A stretch of 64,000 nt of DNA from Kitasatospora arboriphila. GTDB lineage: Bacteria > Actinomycetota > Actinomycetes > Mycobacteriales > Mycobacteriaceae. Position numbers and translations under genes: made by a program. Shown here piece by piece: positions 1 to 8,048 of this stretch. The stretch covers positions 620,001 to 684,000 of the forward strand of contig NZ_JNYV01000003.1 in the NCBI RefSeq assembly GCF_000717275.1. The letters run 5' to 3'. Positions within the stretch are counted from its first letter, which is position 1, and every line of letters begins with the position of its first letter. Under the pieces are notes generated by a model. It had not been told where the DNA came from. It saw only the letters and a program-made list of their open reading frames with translations, and ran no database searches.

Positions 1-641
1 AGCCTGCCCCGAACACTGAAACCTTCGGCCAGTCCTCGGTTGTCGGATTTGGGGACCAGGCGCAACACCGACTGGCCGGCCAGAGCACGACGCAGCGCGA
101 GCGCATTGGACGTCATCGATTCGAGCTCGCCGGGCGCGGCAAGGATCAGCGCGGACTGCCGGACCTCCGCGGCGGCGGGAAGCACGGCAGAACTGGTCGG
201 TGCCGGGTAGAGGGCAGCGAGTGCCTTGGCCTTGCTGCTCCGTGACGCGGCCAACGTCGCGGCCGATGCGCCGAAGCCATGACCGGCGACCGCCAGACGC
301 TGTTTGTGCACGGTGATGTCGCCGGCACCGAGGCGGACCTCGGTGATGATCGACAGGGTGGTCTCGAGATCTGCGGCCAGTCCCTGATCGGAACCGAGCA
401 TGCCCTTCTCGGTGGTGGGCGCCGCGGCGACGATGCCCCAGGAGGCCAGATGCGCGAGGGTCTTGTTGTACTGCTTGGCGCCCGTGAGCCAGCCATGACC
501 GAACGCCACCCCGGGCAGGTCCTTCCCACCGACGGGCGCGTAGACGGTGCCCGGCAATCCGACAATCGCCATATCGCCGCGCAAGACCTTGTGCGGTCCC
601 GTCTTGGACAGCTGCGAGAGAAGCTTCTTGGGGTTGGCCAC
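1..641 (-). CDS. alpha/beta-hydrolase fold protein, dienelactone-hydrolase/PAF-acetylhydrolase-like, 3' part outside window
   Basis: About 213 residues are visible; the C-terminus lies beyond the window edge. The start is a GTG at 641, because a TAG in the same frame lies four codons upstream and no ATG fits. The protein begins VANPKKLLSQLSK and shows the fold's early strand and oxyanion region (GVAFGHGWL near residue 45). The nucleophile elbow, usually GxSxG, reads GHGFG, so the serine is replaced by glycine, and the usual chemistry would need another residue. No signal peptide is visible. It is divergent from the AlaRS-like gene across 122 bases, which contain an inverted repeat (CGCGCCGA-T-TCGGCGCG, 715-731) that may be an operator. 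Substrate unknown. Its place beside the lipid-alanylation genes may be meaningful or accidental. Confidence 0.7.
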   Translation of the reverse strand, partial: MANPKKLLSQLSKTGPHKVLRGDMAIVGLPGTVYAPVGGKDLPGVAFGHGWLTGAKQYNKTLAHLASWGIVAAAPTTEKGMLGSDQGLAADLETTLSIITEVRLGAGDITVHKQRLAVAGHGFGASAATLAASRSSKAKALAALYPAPTSSAVLPAAAEVRQSALILAAPGELESMTSNALALRRALAGQSVLRLVPKSDNRGLAEGFSVRGR

Positions 642-763
642 GAACTGACTCTAAGCGATCGTGTTGCCGGCCGACATCACCCGTTGCCCGTATCGGAGAC
701 AATTTTCAGGCCAACGCGCCGATTCGGCGCGCACACCGGCCGTGATCTTGGGACAGTTACCGG

Positions 764-2176
764 ATGGATGCCAATGAAATCCGCAGCGCCTACCTCTCGC
801 TGATGCAGGAGCGCGGCCACGCCCTCATCAACAGGGCCCCGCTGGTGCCGAAGGACGACCCCACCACACTCTTCACCGGCAGCGGGATGCAGCCGTTGCT
901 GAGATATCTGCTGGGCGCCGAACATCCGGACGGCAACCGGCTCGCCGACTCGCAGACCTGCCTTCGGTCCCAGGATATCGAGGAAGTCGGCGACAACCGG
1001 CACACCACCTTTTTCGAGATGCTCGGCAACTGGAGCTTGGGCGATTACTTCAAGTCCGAACAGATCCCGCTGTTCTGGCATTTCCTGACCGAGATCGTCG
1101 GACTTGATCCGAACAGGATCTACGTGACGGTGTTCTCGGGAGACCCCGAACACGGCATCCCCCGCGACGATGAGAGCGCGGACATCTGGACCGAGTTGTT
1201 CACCAAGGCCGGTGTCTCGTCGGACAGAGTGGTTCTGCTGACCGAAGAACAGGGCAACGAGCAAGGAAACCAGGGCGCGCGGATCGCGTATTACAGCGAC
1301 AAGAACTGGTGGTCGCGGTCCGGTGGTCCGGACACGATGCCCGTCGGCGACCCCGGCGGACCGGACAGCGAGGTCTTCTACTACTTCCCACAGGTGGAGC
1401 ACGACACGGCTTTCGGCAAGTACCCGCATCAGAACTCCGATGGCGGTCAGTACATGGAGATCGGTAACTCGGTGTTCATGCAGTACTGCAAGACCGATGA
1501 CGGGTTTGCGCTGCTTCCCAAGCAGAACGTCGACTACGGCGGCGGTCTCGAGCGGATCGCCGCGGCATCCATCGACAGTCCCGATGTATACCGCATCAGC
1601 CTCCTCTGGCCGATCGTCCAGAAGATCGAGGAGCTCTCGGGTGTGAGCTACGACGACAACACGGTCGCGATGCGAGTGATCGCCGACCACATCCGCGGTG
1701 CGGTGTTCCTTGCGGTGGACGGTGTGGTGCCGTCGAACAAGGAACAGGGCTATGTGATGCGACGGCTCGTCCGGCGGGCAATCCGTTTCGCCCATCAACT
1801 CGGTGTTCAACAGAACCTGCTGACGGAGTTGGTCCCGGTTGTCGCCGGTCTGTACGCCGAGGCCTACCCGGAGGTGGCCGATCGGCGCGACGTGGTGATC
1901 GCCGTGCTCGAGAAGGAGGAACGGGCCTTCCGGCGCACCCTCGGCAAGGGCTTGCGAGAGTTGAAGCGACTGGGCAAGACCGGTGACACCGTCAACGGCG
2001 ACGACCTCTTCAAGCTCTACGACACATTCGGATTCCCGGTGGAGCTGTCCACCGAAGAGGCCGTCAACCGAGAGCTGCCGCTGACCGAGAACTGGCGAGC
2101 AGAGTTCGATGCTGCCATCGAGGTGCAGCGGCAGCGGTCGCAGGCCTCGACCAAACTCGGTGCCGGAACCGCCTGA
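764..2176 (+). CDS. free-standing alanyl-tRNA synthetase catalytic core (AlaRS paralogue without editing domain)
   Basis: 470 residues, matching the aminoacylation plus acceptor-recognition part of AlaRS (E. coli AlaRS is about 876 residues; its N-terminal 461-residue fragment is active). Motif 2 is HTTFFEMLGNWSLGDYFK (80-97) and motif 3 is VDYGGGLER (256-264), with the alanine-amino-binding Asp at 257 and an NWW tryptophan near 182. Asn325 (in PSNKEQGY) and Asp420 (in LYDTFGFP) align with E. coli Asn303 and Asp400, which read the G3-U70 pair of tRNA-Ala. The usual GPCGPC segment is replaced by a GDPGGPDSE variant. The protein ends where the editing (HxxxH...CxxxH) and C-Ala domains would follow, so it should charge RNA but not proofread. 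It converges on the aminoacyl-lipid synthase gene. Inferred role: charging an acceptor RNA for lipid alanylation, probably the tRNA-like element at 5972-6027. A housekeeping alaS is not in this window. Confidence 0.9.
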   Translation: MDANEIRSAYLSLMQERGHALINRAPLVPKDDPTTLFTGSGMQPLLRYLLGAEHPDGNRLADSQTCLRSQDIEEVGDNRHTTFFEMLGNWSLGDYFKSEQIPLFWHFLTEIVGLDPNRIYVTVFSGDPEHGIPRDDESADIWTELFTKAGVSSDRVVLLTEEQGNEQGNQGARIAYYSDKNWWSRSGGPDTMPVGDPGGPDSEVFYYFPQVEHDTAFGKYPHQNSDGGQYMEIGNSVFMQYCKTDDGFALLPKQNVDYGGGLERIAAASIDSPDVYRISLLWPIVQKIEELSGVSYDDNTVAMRVIADHIRGAVFLAVDGVVPSNKEQGYVMRRLVRRAIRFAHQLGVQQNLLTELVPVVAGLYAEAYPEVADRRDVVIAVLEKEERAFRRTLGKGLRELKRLGKTGDTVNGDDLFKLYDTFGFPVELSTEEAVNRELPLTENWRAEFDAAIEVQRQRSQASTKLGAGTA

Positions 2177-2195
2177 CCCAACCGATCTGCTGGTC

Positions 2196-2225
2196 AGCCC
2201 CGTCGGTGTATCCACCGACGGGGCT
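2196..2225. terminator. bidirectional hairpin terminator between convergent genes
   Basis: A perfect 13-bp inverted repeat, AGCCCCGTCGGTG / CACCGACGGGGCT with a 4-base loop TATC, lies between the ends of the AlaRS-like gene and the aminoacyl-lipid synthase gene. There is no long U tract, which is common for actinobacterial terminators. It could serve both converging transcripts. Confidence 0.75.
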
Positions 2226-2264
2226 TGCCTCTATTCGCTCGTGCCCTTACTCCCTTGTCCGGCC

Positions 2265-4394
2265 TTACTCCCTTGTAGTGGCCAGCTTCAGCATCTGACC
2301 CGGGGTGGCGTTGGGCAGATACGCCCTGGTGAGCGCCAGTCCGATCCGTGGCAGATCACCTTCATCGCGGAAGCACATGTACACCGGCTCGTATCGCGGC
2401 TGGAACTTCATCTTGAATGCGTGCAAGGAGCGGAAACCGTAGAACGGTTCCATTGCTGCTCCCAGCATGTCCAGCAGGCGATCCATGGCTTCCACCTCGC
2501 CGGTGTCGTCGGCGGCACGGGCGAGCGGAGCGCCCGAGAGTGAGAGGATCTGCGCGCCTTCGGCTTTGAAAGCCAACGCAGAGCTCGCGATGAGGAACTC
2601 GATGACCGGGCGGAAACCGTCGTCGCGCCGGCGCATCACGTCGAGCGTCCAGCCCCTCACCTGATCATCTCCACCGAACACCGGCAGCCACGACAAGACT
2701 CCGTGCACCGAACCCGTCTCGTCAATGGCAAGGGCCACGCGGACTTCCGGGTCGAGGGCCTCCTCGACGCTGCCGAGGGTGAAACCCATTTCCGGCAGGC
2801 CCTTGTCGCCGACCCATTCCTCGGAGATCGCCCGCACCTGGGCGAGCACGGCGAACGGCTCGTCCTTCAGTGTTGTCAATCTGAAGTTGATGCCTTCCTT
2901 CTTCGCCCTGTTGATCGCTGATCGGATGTCCTGCCACGGTTTGCCTTTGAAGGCCAGTGTGGGCAGGTCGATGATGGTGTCCTCGGCGATCTGCAAAGTG
3001 CGCCAGCCCATCTCGCGGGCGATCTCGGCCGTTGCCTCACTGACAGAGAACCAGCACGGGATGCGTGCGCTGCTCTCGGCCATGTCGGTGAACTCGCGGA
3101 TCGTCTCGGCCAGTTTCTCCGGGGCGCAGACGGGGTCCGCGAGGGCGATGACGGTGCCGGCCGGTCGCTGGTAGCCGATCACGCCTTCGCCGTCCTTGGT
3201 GAACGCGTACTGATTGTTCTCCCAGGTGATCATCCAGCTCATGGTGCTGCCTCCATATTTCTTGAGGAGGCTGCGTACCTGTTCGGCCGGATTGGATCCG
3301 CCCATACCCGCCATGGCTTTCCGGCTGCGCAGCGGGACGTTGAACGCGTACCGCCCGGCGAACAGCAACGACAGTTCGACGATCCACAACAGACCGGTGC
3401 CAACCGTGACCGCGCCCTGACCCTTGAAGTCGGAGGTGATCACCGCGACCAACACGAAGACGAGCAGGGCGACGTACAAGAGCCCGTAGATCACGGTGAT
3501 CCACCACGCCCAGCGCCGCCCGCGCCGCAACTGGTCGGCGATCAGCAGCACGATCAGAACACTGACGATCGACCCCCAGCTGAGGCTGTCGTCGGAATCG
3601 GTGGGACCGAAGGGCCCGTCGCCGGGGAACACGGCGACGGCGATGTTGACGATCCCGATGAGGACCAGGCCGAGGAAACTGATCATCCGGATCTCTTGCC
3701 GCGTTCGCGGCATCACACCGGATTCACCTCGACTGAAGAACTTTTCGCCGACCACGAGCATCACCACTGCGGCGATGAGGTGGGTGACGTCATGCAGCGA
3801 GCCCTCGAACAGAAAAGAAACGGCAACGTAGGCAAGGAGAATCGCCCGCACCCGCAGTCGCCACGGCGAGCGGAGTCTGGCACTTGCCGCGGCCACGGCA
3901 GCAACGATGGCGGTGGAATGGCCCACGTCCTGGACGTCGGCGAGATGGTCGACCCATTCCCAGCTGGTCGGCCGGAACACTGCGATGAACGCGACGGCGC
4001 CCAGCTCGCCGATCAGTTGCCCCGCAATGGTGACAACGGCGACCCTGACCGTGCCCAGCAACCACTCGCACCACCCGACAACAACGGCGAAGATGACGAT
4101 GAGTGCGATGTAGTGGGCAGGTGTCAGCCCGAACAGGGTGCCCGACAACGGAGTCCACCACTTACCGTCGGTGAGCGGGGGATAGCCATAGGCGACATCA
4201 CCGAACCAGGACCGGTTCTCCACCGTCTCCCACAACGCTCCGGTGACGATGCCGAGAACGATCGTCACCGCGACCACGGTCGAGGTGAAGGGAACCTTGC
4301 GGATGGTCCAGGCCACCGAACCGAGCACCTTGTCGGCCCGCGATGATGTCGGTTCGGCGGGGGGTGCCTCGGCAGTGGTGTCGGTCGTGCTCAT
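2265..4394 (-). CDS. membrane aminoacyl-lipid synthase, MprF/DUF2156 type (probable alanyl-diacylglycerol/alanyl-PG synthase)
   Basis: 709 residues. The N-terminal half (about 33-350) is membrane-embedded with roughly 8 helices. The C-terminal half (about 370-700) is the cytosolic DUF2156 transferase domain that moves an amino acid from aminoacyl-tRNA to a lipid. The membrane part resembles a rhomboid fold: GKWW near 77, GHST at 158-161 in the position of GxSG, and a conserved-looking His205 in HDVTHL. The esterase gene lies upstream on the same strand, 112 bases away. In Corynebacterium glutamicum a homologous synthase makes alanyl-diacylglycerol alone and alanyl-phosphatidylglycerol together with an esterase encoded upstream, so alanine is the best guess. 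Lysine cannot be excluded from sequence. The last codons carry a 14-base direct repeat (CCTTACTCCCTTGT at 2245 and 2263). Confidence 0.85.
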   Translation of the reverse strand: MSTTDTTAEAPPAEPTSSRADKVLGSVAWTIRKVPFTSTVVAVTIVLGIVTGALWETVENRSWFGDVAYGYPPLTDGKWWTPLSGTLFGLTPAHYIALIVIFAVVVGWCEWLLGTVRVAVVTIAGQLIGELGAVAFIAVFRPTSWEWVDHLADVQDVGHSTAIVAAVAAASARLRSPWRLRVRAILLAYVAVSFLFEGSLHDVTHLIAAVVMLVVGEKFFSRGESGVMPRTRQEIRMISFLGLVLIGIVNIAVAVFPGDGPFGPTDSDDSLSWGSIVSVLIVLLIADQLRRGRRWAWWITVIYGLLYVALLVFVLVAVITSDFKGQGAVTVGTGLLWIVELSLLFAGRYAFNVPLRSRKAMAGMGGSNPAEQVRSLLKKYGGSTMSWMITWENNQYAFTKDGEGVIGYQRPAGTVIALADPVCAPEKLAETIREFTDMAESSARIPCWFSVSEATAEIAREMGWRTLQIAEDTIIDLPTLAFKGKPWQDIRSAINRAKKEGINFRLTTLKDEPFAVLAQVRAISEEWVGDKGLPEMGFTLGSVEEALDPEVRVALAIDETGSVHGVLSWLPVFGGDDQVRGWTLDVMRRRDDGFRPVIEFLIASSALAFKAEGAQILSLSGAPLARAADDTGEVEAMDRLLDMLGAAMEPFYGFRSLHAFKMKFQPRYEPVYMCFRDEGDLPRIGLALTRAYLPNATPGQMLKLATTRE

Positions 4395-4506
4395 CGGCGC
4401 CTTTCGAGTTGTGGAGCCGGTCGCGCCGGCCGAACGGACGGGCCCGTACCCGCCGCTCGTGGTCGAGATGTTGCAGAGTCGCTATCGGATGGGATTATTC
4501 CCTAGA

Positions 4507-5793
4507 TCACGGCAATCCCAGGCGCTTACCGAGCCATGGCATCTCCAATTTCAAGCCTGCCGACCAGACGGCGAACGAATGTCCACCCGGGACGATGTTG
4601 AAATGGACGTCCATCCCGGCAGCCTGTGCGGCTTGGTAGACCTGCTGCAGACCGGGCCGGTATTCCGCATCGTCCTTACCCACGACAAAGGCACCGGCCA
4701 CCTGGGGGTACTTCTTCGACTTCATCAGGTCCATCGGGTTGACCGCGGTGAACTTGGCCGCGTCGCCGCCGAATGCCTGGTCGATGGTTCGTTTGCGGTC
4801 ACCGAGGGTGGGCTCGAGTTGACCCGACATGTCCAGGAACGTCGGATACACCTCTGGGTGGTTGGTGGTCATCTGCAACGCGCAGGTACCGCCGTACGAC
4901 AACCCGCCGATAGCCCATCCCGACGGGTCGGTCTCGACCTGCAAGGTGTTCTTCACCCAGGTGGGCACGTCCACCGACAGGTAGGTCGAGACGTTGCCGA
5001 GGTTGGAATCCATGCACAGTGGATTGGCGAGTTCGTCGCCGGTGGCATCGGCGACCACCACAACGGGCGACAGTCCCTCGTTGGCGGCAGCGTACTGATC
5101 CATCGTCTGTGTCAACCGGCCGCCGACGAGCCAGTCTTCCGGCGACCCAGGTTGGCCGGCCATCAGCACCAGTACCGGTAGCAACGGACGGGGTTCGGCG
5201 AAGTAGGCGGGTGGTAGATAGACCTTGGCCGGCCGGGCGGTGAACTTCGAGACCTCACCCGGGATGGACGAGGTGATCACACCGCCCTGCGACGGCAGGC
5301 CCGCGGGCTTGCGCCACTTGTCCACCTCCACGGTCTTGATGTCGGTGCTGCGGGCCTCGTCGATGGACACCGTCCTGACGTTGTTGATCCCGAAGACGGA
5401 GCCAACGGTCGGGTATTCGTCGAAGTGGTCATTGATCTGGGCGAGAGCCATCACCACCGCGAACACCGTCGCGAAGACCGTGATGATCCGGGCGGCCACC
5501 CCCCGGCCACGGATGAGCCTCGGAATGAACAGCAGCAGTGCGAACACCGCTGCGCCGCCCCACATGTAGTTGGACGCCGGGATGGGGTCCGAGAACAGTT
5601 TCCAGACGTCCTCGATGAGCCATTTCGACACGAAGACCAGGAGGAGGCTGACGACCGCAGCGATTGGTACGACAGCAAGAAGGTAGGTCTTCTGAGGCAG
5701 CAGGATCAGCCACAACAGCCCCAGGGCGCCGAGTAGGAGGATGGCCCACGGCAATGGTCCGTCGAGCACCGATATGTCCCACAGCCAGTCCAT
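4507..5793 (-). CDS. membrane-anchored esterase, partner of the aminoacyl-lipid synthase
   Basis: 428 residues from the ATG at 5793, chosen because AAGGA lies 5 bases upstream; an in-frame ATG at 5835 would add 14 residues. Four membrane helices (about 16-32, 37-56, 78-92, 101-119) precede an extracytoplasmic alpha/beta-hydrolase domain of the esterase D/antigen-85 superfamily. The nucleophile elbow is GGLSYGG (Ser about 299), the acid is in VVGKDDAEY (about 375) and the histidine in PGGHSF (about 405). It lies directly upstream of the MprF-like gene on the same strand. In C. glutamicum the equivalent esterase is needed to make alanyl-PG in addition to alanyl-DAG, so this enzyme may transfer or remodel the alanyl group rather than only hydrolyse it. 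A trehalose mycolyltransferase-like role is less likely because of the multi-helix anchor and the neighbours. Confidence 0.85.
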   Translation of the reverse strand: MDWLWDISVLDGPLPWAILLLGALGLLWLILLPQKTYLLAVVPIAAVVSLLLVFVSKWLIEDVWKLFSDPIPASNYMWGGAAVFALLLFIPRLIRGRGVAARIITVFATVFAVVMALAQINDHFDEYPTVGSVFGINNVRTVSIDEARSTDIKTVEVDKWRKPAGLPSQGGVITSSIPGEVSKFTARPAKVYLPPAYFAEPRPLLPVLVLMAGQPGSPEDWLVGGRLTQTMDQYAAANEGLSPVVVVADATGDELANPLCMDSNLGNVSTYLSVDVPTWVKNTLQVETDPSGWAIGGLSYGGTCALQMTTNHPEVYPTFLDMSGQLEPTLGDRKRTIDQAFGGDAAKFTAVNPMDLMKSKKYPQVAGAFVVGKDDAEYRPGLQQVYQAAQAAGMDVHFNIVPGGHSFAVWSAGLKLEMPWLGKRLGLP

Positions 5794-5971
5794 GTACGTC
5801 CTTCGGGAGGATGGACCCAAAAGTGGAGCCCGCATCGAAACCTACAGCGAAATGCGAGGTATCACGTGTGTACGGACCAAAAAAGAGTGTTTGCAGATCG
5901 AACCGTGACCAGAGGGGATCGCTACAGGATTTTCACGTGGAACGCGGTAGAGAAGTGGGGGGTGACCCCGG

Positions 5972-6027
5972 TGGTGGAGGACATACGGATCGAACGTATC
6001 AAAGGCGTCCCAACCGACGCATCCCCC
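5972..6027 (-). ncRNA. tRNA-like RNA without anticodon arm, alanine identity (G3-U70), encoded CCA
   Basis: Read on the minus strand from 6027. The 5' acceptor strand GGGGGAU (6027-6021) pairs with GUCCUCC (5982-5976): G1-C72, G2-C71, G3-U70, G4-C69, G5-C68, A6-U67, U7-G66. Next is a 5-bp hairpin GCGUC / GACGC with loop GGUUGG (6020-6005), like a D-arm. After the linker CUUUG comes a perfect T-arm: stem AUACG / CGUAU with the 7-base loop UUCGAUC (5999-5983), including the standard G53-C61 closing pair. Discriminator A73 is at 5975 and CCA at 5974-5972. There is no anticodon arm, so it cannot decode. G3-U70 and A73 are the classic alanine identity elements and are enough for AlaRS to charge minihelices. 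It is about 180 bases upstream of the esterase/synthase pair, on the same strand. Function is inferred: alanyl donor for lipid modification. Confidence 0.8.
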
Positions 6028-6071
6028 TCGACTCCTTGAGCTTGACGCTCGAGAACTGCAAGAGTTCGCAC

Positions 6072-6101
6072 AGCGTAACCCATAACTTCACCTGTTGTCA
6101 G
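6072..6101 (-). promoter_or_regulatory. predicted promoter of the tRNA-like RNA
   Basis: On the minus strand, CTGACA (6101-6096) and TACGCT (6077-6072) form -35 and -10 boxes with an 18-base spacer. Transcription would start near 6065, about 38 bases before the acceptor stem, leaving a leader for RNase P. The leader holds two small hairpins (GAACT-CTTGC-AGTTC and GAGC-GTCAA-GCTC). A run of six T on the minus strand (5884-5879) downstream could end a short transcript; otherwise transcription may continue into the esterase gene. Confidence 0.5.
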
Positions 6102-6172
6102 TGCGAGCGCAAGAATTGGCACTTCACCAGCGACTTCTGTGTATCCGCGCGCGGCAAGTACCCTGTAGCACT

Positions 6173-8035
6173 ATGTGTGGAATCGTCGGATACGTGGGCA
6201 GACGCGACGCCCTCGAGGTTGTCGTGGAGGCCCTGCGCCGGATGGAATACCGCGGGTACGACTCCGCGGGTGTGGCAATCCTCGACGGCGCCGGACATGC
6301 CGCAGTCGAGAAGAAGGCCGGGCGGCTGGAGAACCTCGACAAGGAGCTGGCCACCATCGGCCGCGAAGCATTCGCGGGCTCGACCGGTATGGGACATACG
6401 CGCTGGGCCACCCACGGACGGCCGACCGACCGAAATGCGCACCCGCACACCAGCCTCGACGGCAAGATCGCCGTGGTCCACAACGGCATCATCGAGAACT
6501 TCGCGGTCCTGCGGGAAGAGGTGGAGAAGGCCGGCATCGAGTTCTCGTCCGACACGGACACCGAGACCGCCGTCCACCTGATGGCTCTGCAGTACGCCAG
6601 TGGTTCGACGGCGGGGAACTTCGTCGACAGCGCATATGCGGTGCTGGGCCGACTCGAGGGTGCGTTCACGCTCGTGTTCACGCACGCGGACCACCCCGAC
6701 ACCATCGTGGCCGCGCGCCGGTCCACTCCACTGGTGGTGGGTGTGGGCGAGGGCGAGATGTTCGTCGGCTCCGACGTCGCGGCTTTCATCGAACACACCC
6801 GTGAGGCTGTCGAACTCGGTCAGGACCAGGTGGTCGTGATCACCGCCGACGACTACACGATCACCGACTTCGAAGGCAACGAGGAATCCGGCAAACCCTT
6901 CCACATCGACTGGGATCTGGCAGCGGCGGAAAAGGGCGGGCACGACTTCTTCATGCTCAAGGAGATCGCCGAGCAGCCACAGGCTCTCGCCGACACCCTG
7001 CTCGGGCACTTCGAGAACGGCCGGATCATCCTCGACGAGCAGCGACTCACCGACGACGACCTGCGCGACATCGACAAGGTGTTCGTGGTCGCCTGCGGTA
7101 CCGCCTACCACGCGGGGTTGCTCGCGAAGTACGCCATCGAACACTGGACGCGTCTGCCGGTCGAGGTCGAGTTGGCCAGCGAATTCCGTTACCGCGACCC
7201 GGTTCTCGATCGTTCCACCCTTGTGGTTGCCATCTCGCAGTCGGGCGAGACCGCCGACACATTGGAGGCGGTCCGGCACGCCAAAGAGCAGAAGGCCCGG
7301 GTCTTGGCCATCTGCAACACCAATGGTGCGCAGATCCCGCGAGAATCCGACGCCGTGCTCTACACGCACGCCGGACCTGAGATCGGGGTGGCGTCCACCA
7401 AGTGTTTCCTCGCCCAGATCGCAGCGACGTACCTGGTGGGTCTGGCACTCGCACAGGCCAGGGGTACGAAGTATCCCGATGAGGTGGCACGTGAATACGC
7501 TGCGCTCGAAGCGATGCCGGCCGCGGTCGCCACAGTGCTCGAGACGGTCGAGCCGGTGCGTGCGCTGGCCCGCGACCTGGCCGACCGGGGGACCGTCCTG
7601 TTCCTCGGGCGCCACGTCGGATACCCCGTCGCGCTCGAGGGCGCACTCAAACTCAAAGAACTCGCGTACATGCACGCCGAGGGATTTGCTGCCGGTGAGC
7701 TCAAGCACGGGCCGATCGCACTGATCGAAGACGGCGTTCCGGTCATCATCGTGATGCCCTCACCGACGGGGCGGGCATTGCTGCACTCGAAGATGGTCAG
7801 CAACATCCGGGAGATCCAGGCGCGTGGAGCGACCACCATCGTCATCGCGGAGGAAGGTGACGAGTCGGCACGGGGTGTCGCCGACCATCTGATCGTGATC
7901 CCGCAGACACCCACGTTGCTGCAGCCACTGGTTTCGACTGTGCCCCTGCAGGTCTTCGCTGCGGCTGTCGCTCAGGCGCGCGGGTACGACGTGGACAAGC
8001 CGCGCAACCTGGCCAAGTCCGTCACCGTCGAATAG
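6173..8035 (+). CDS. glmS: glutamine-fructose-6-phosphate aminotransferase (isomerizing)
   Basis: 620 residues, close to the family norm of about 610-625. It makes glucosamine-6-phosphate from fructose-6-phosphate and glutamine, the entry to UDP-GlcNAc, peptidoglycan and arabinogalactan linker synthesis. The start is the ATG at 6173 because processing must expose Cys2 (MCGIVGYVGRR), the glutaminase nucleophile; the longer open frame upstream is not used. The glutaminase domain covers about 1-225, followed by two SIS sugar-isomerase domains (SQSGETADT near 355, and the region around 470-600), and the protein ends in the family-typical DKPRNLAKSVTVE. No glmS ribozyme is visible in the 145-base upstream region, which it shares with the divergent tRNA-like RNA. 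Confidence 0.97.
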   Translation: MCGIVGYVGRRDALEVVVEALRRMEYRGYDSAGVAILDGAGHAAVEKKAGRLENLDKELATIGREAFAGSTGMGHTRWATHGRPTDRNAHPHTSLDGKIAVVHNGIIENFAVLREEVEKAGIEFSSDTDTETAVHLMALQYASGSTAGNFVDSAYAVLGRLEGAFTLVFTHADHPDTIVAARRSTPLVVGVGEGEMFVGSDVAAFIEHTREAVELGQDQVVVITADDYTITDFEGNEESGKPFHIDWDLAAAEKGGHDFFMLKEIAEQPQALADTLLGHFENGRIILDEQRLTDDDLRDIDKVFVVACGTAYHAGLLAKYAIEHWTRLPVEVELASEFRYRDPVLDRSTLVVAISQSGETADTLEAVRHAKEQKARVLAICNTNGAQIPRESDAVLYTHAGPEIGVASTKCFLAQIAATYLVGLALAQARGTKYPDEVAREYAALEAMPAAVATVLETVEPVRALARDLADRGTVLFLGRHVGYPVALEGALKLKELAYMHAEGFAAGELKHGPIALIEDGVPVIIVMPSPTGRALLHSKMVSNIREIQARGATTIVIAEEGDESARGVADHLIVIPQTPTLLQPLVSTVPLQVFAAAVAQARGYDVDKPRNLAKSVTVE

Positions 8036-8048
8036 GCCGCGCGGGGCG

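Noticed and set aside
764..2176. AlaX-type free-standing editing protein
   Set aside because: AlaX proteins contain the editing domain; this one has the catalytic core and lacks the editing metal-binding motifs.
677..2215. Long open frame antisense to the AlaRS-like gene
   Set aside because: Typical shadow frame of a GC-rich gene; the plus-strand frame carries all AlaRS motifs.
5880..5925. A second T-arm-like GGTTCGATC downstream of the tRNA-like element
   Set aside because: The flanking bases do not pair into a 5-bp stem and no acceptor stem or CCA follows.
5972..6050. A complete ordinary tRNA gene
   Set aside because: I looked for a 5' acceptor strand about 72 bases before the CCA; none pairs with GUCCUCC as well as 6027-6021, and no 5-bp/7-base anticodon arm is present.
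5922..6122. Short reading frames through the tRNA-like element, including a seven-codon frame with AAGGAG before its ATG at 6022
   Set aside because: The frame crosses paired stems whose structure is better explained as RNA; the peptide resembles nothing and the ATG falls in the acceptor/D-arm junction.
6098..7708. Long open frame antisense to glmS
   Set aside because: Shadow frame; no recognisable protein and glmS is certain.
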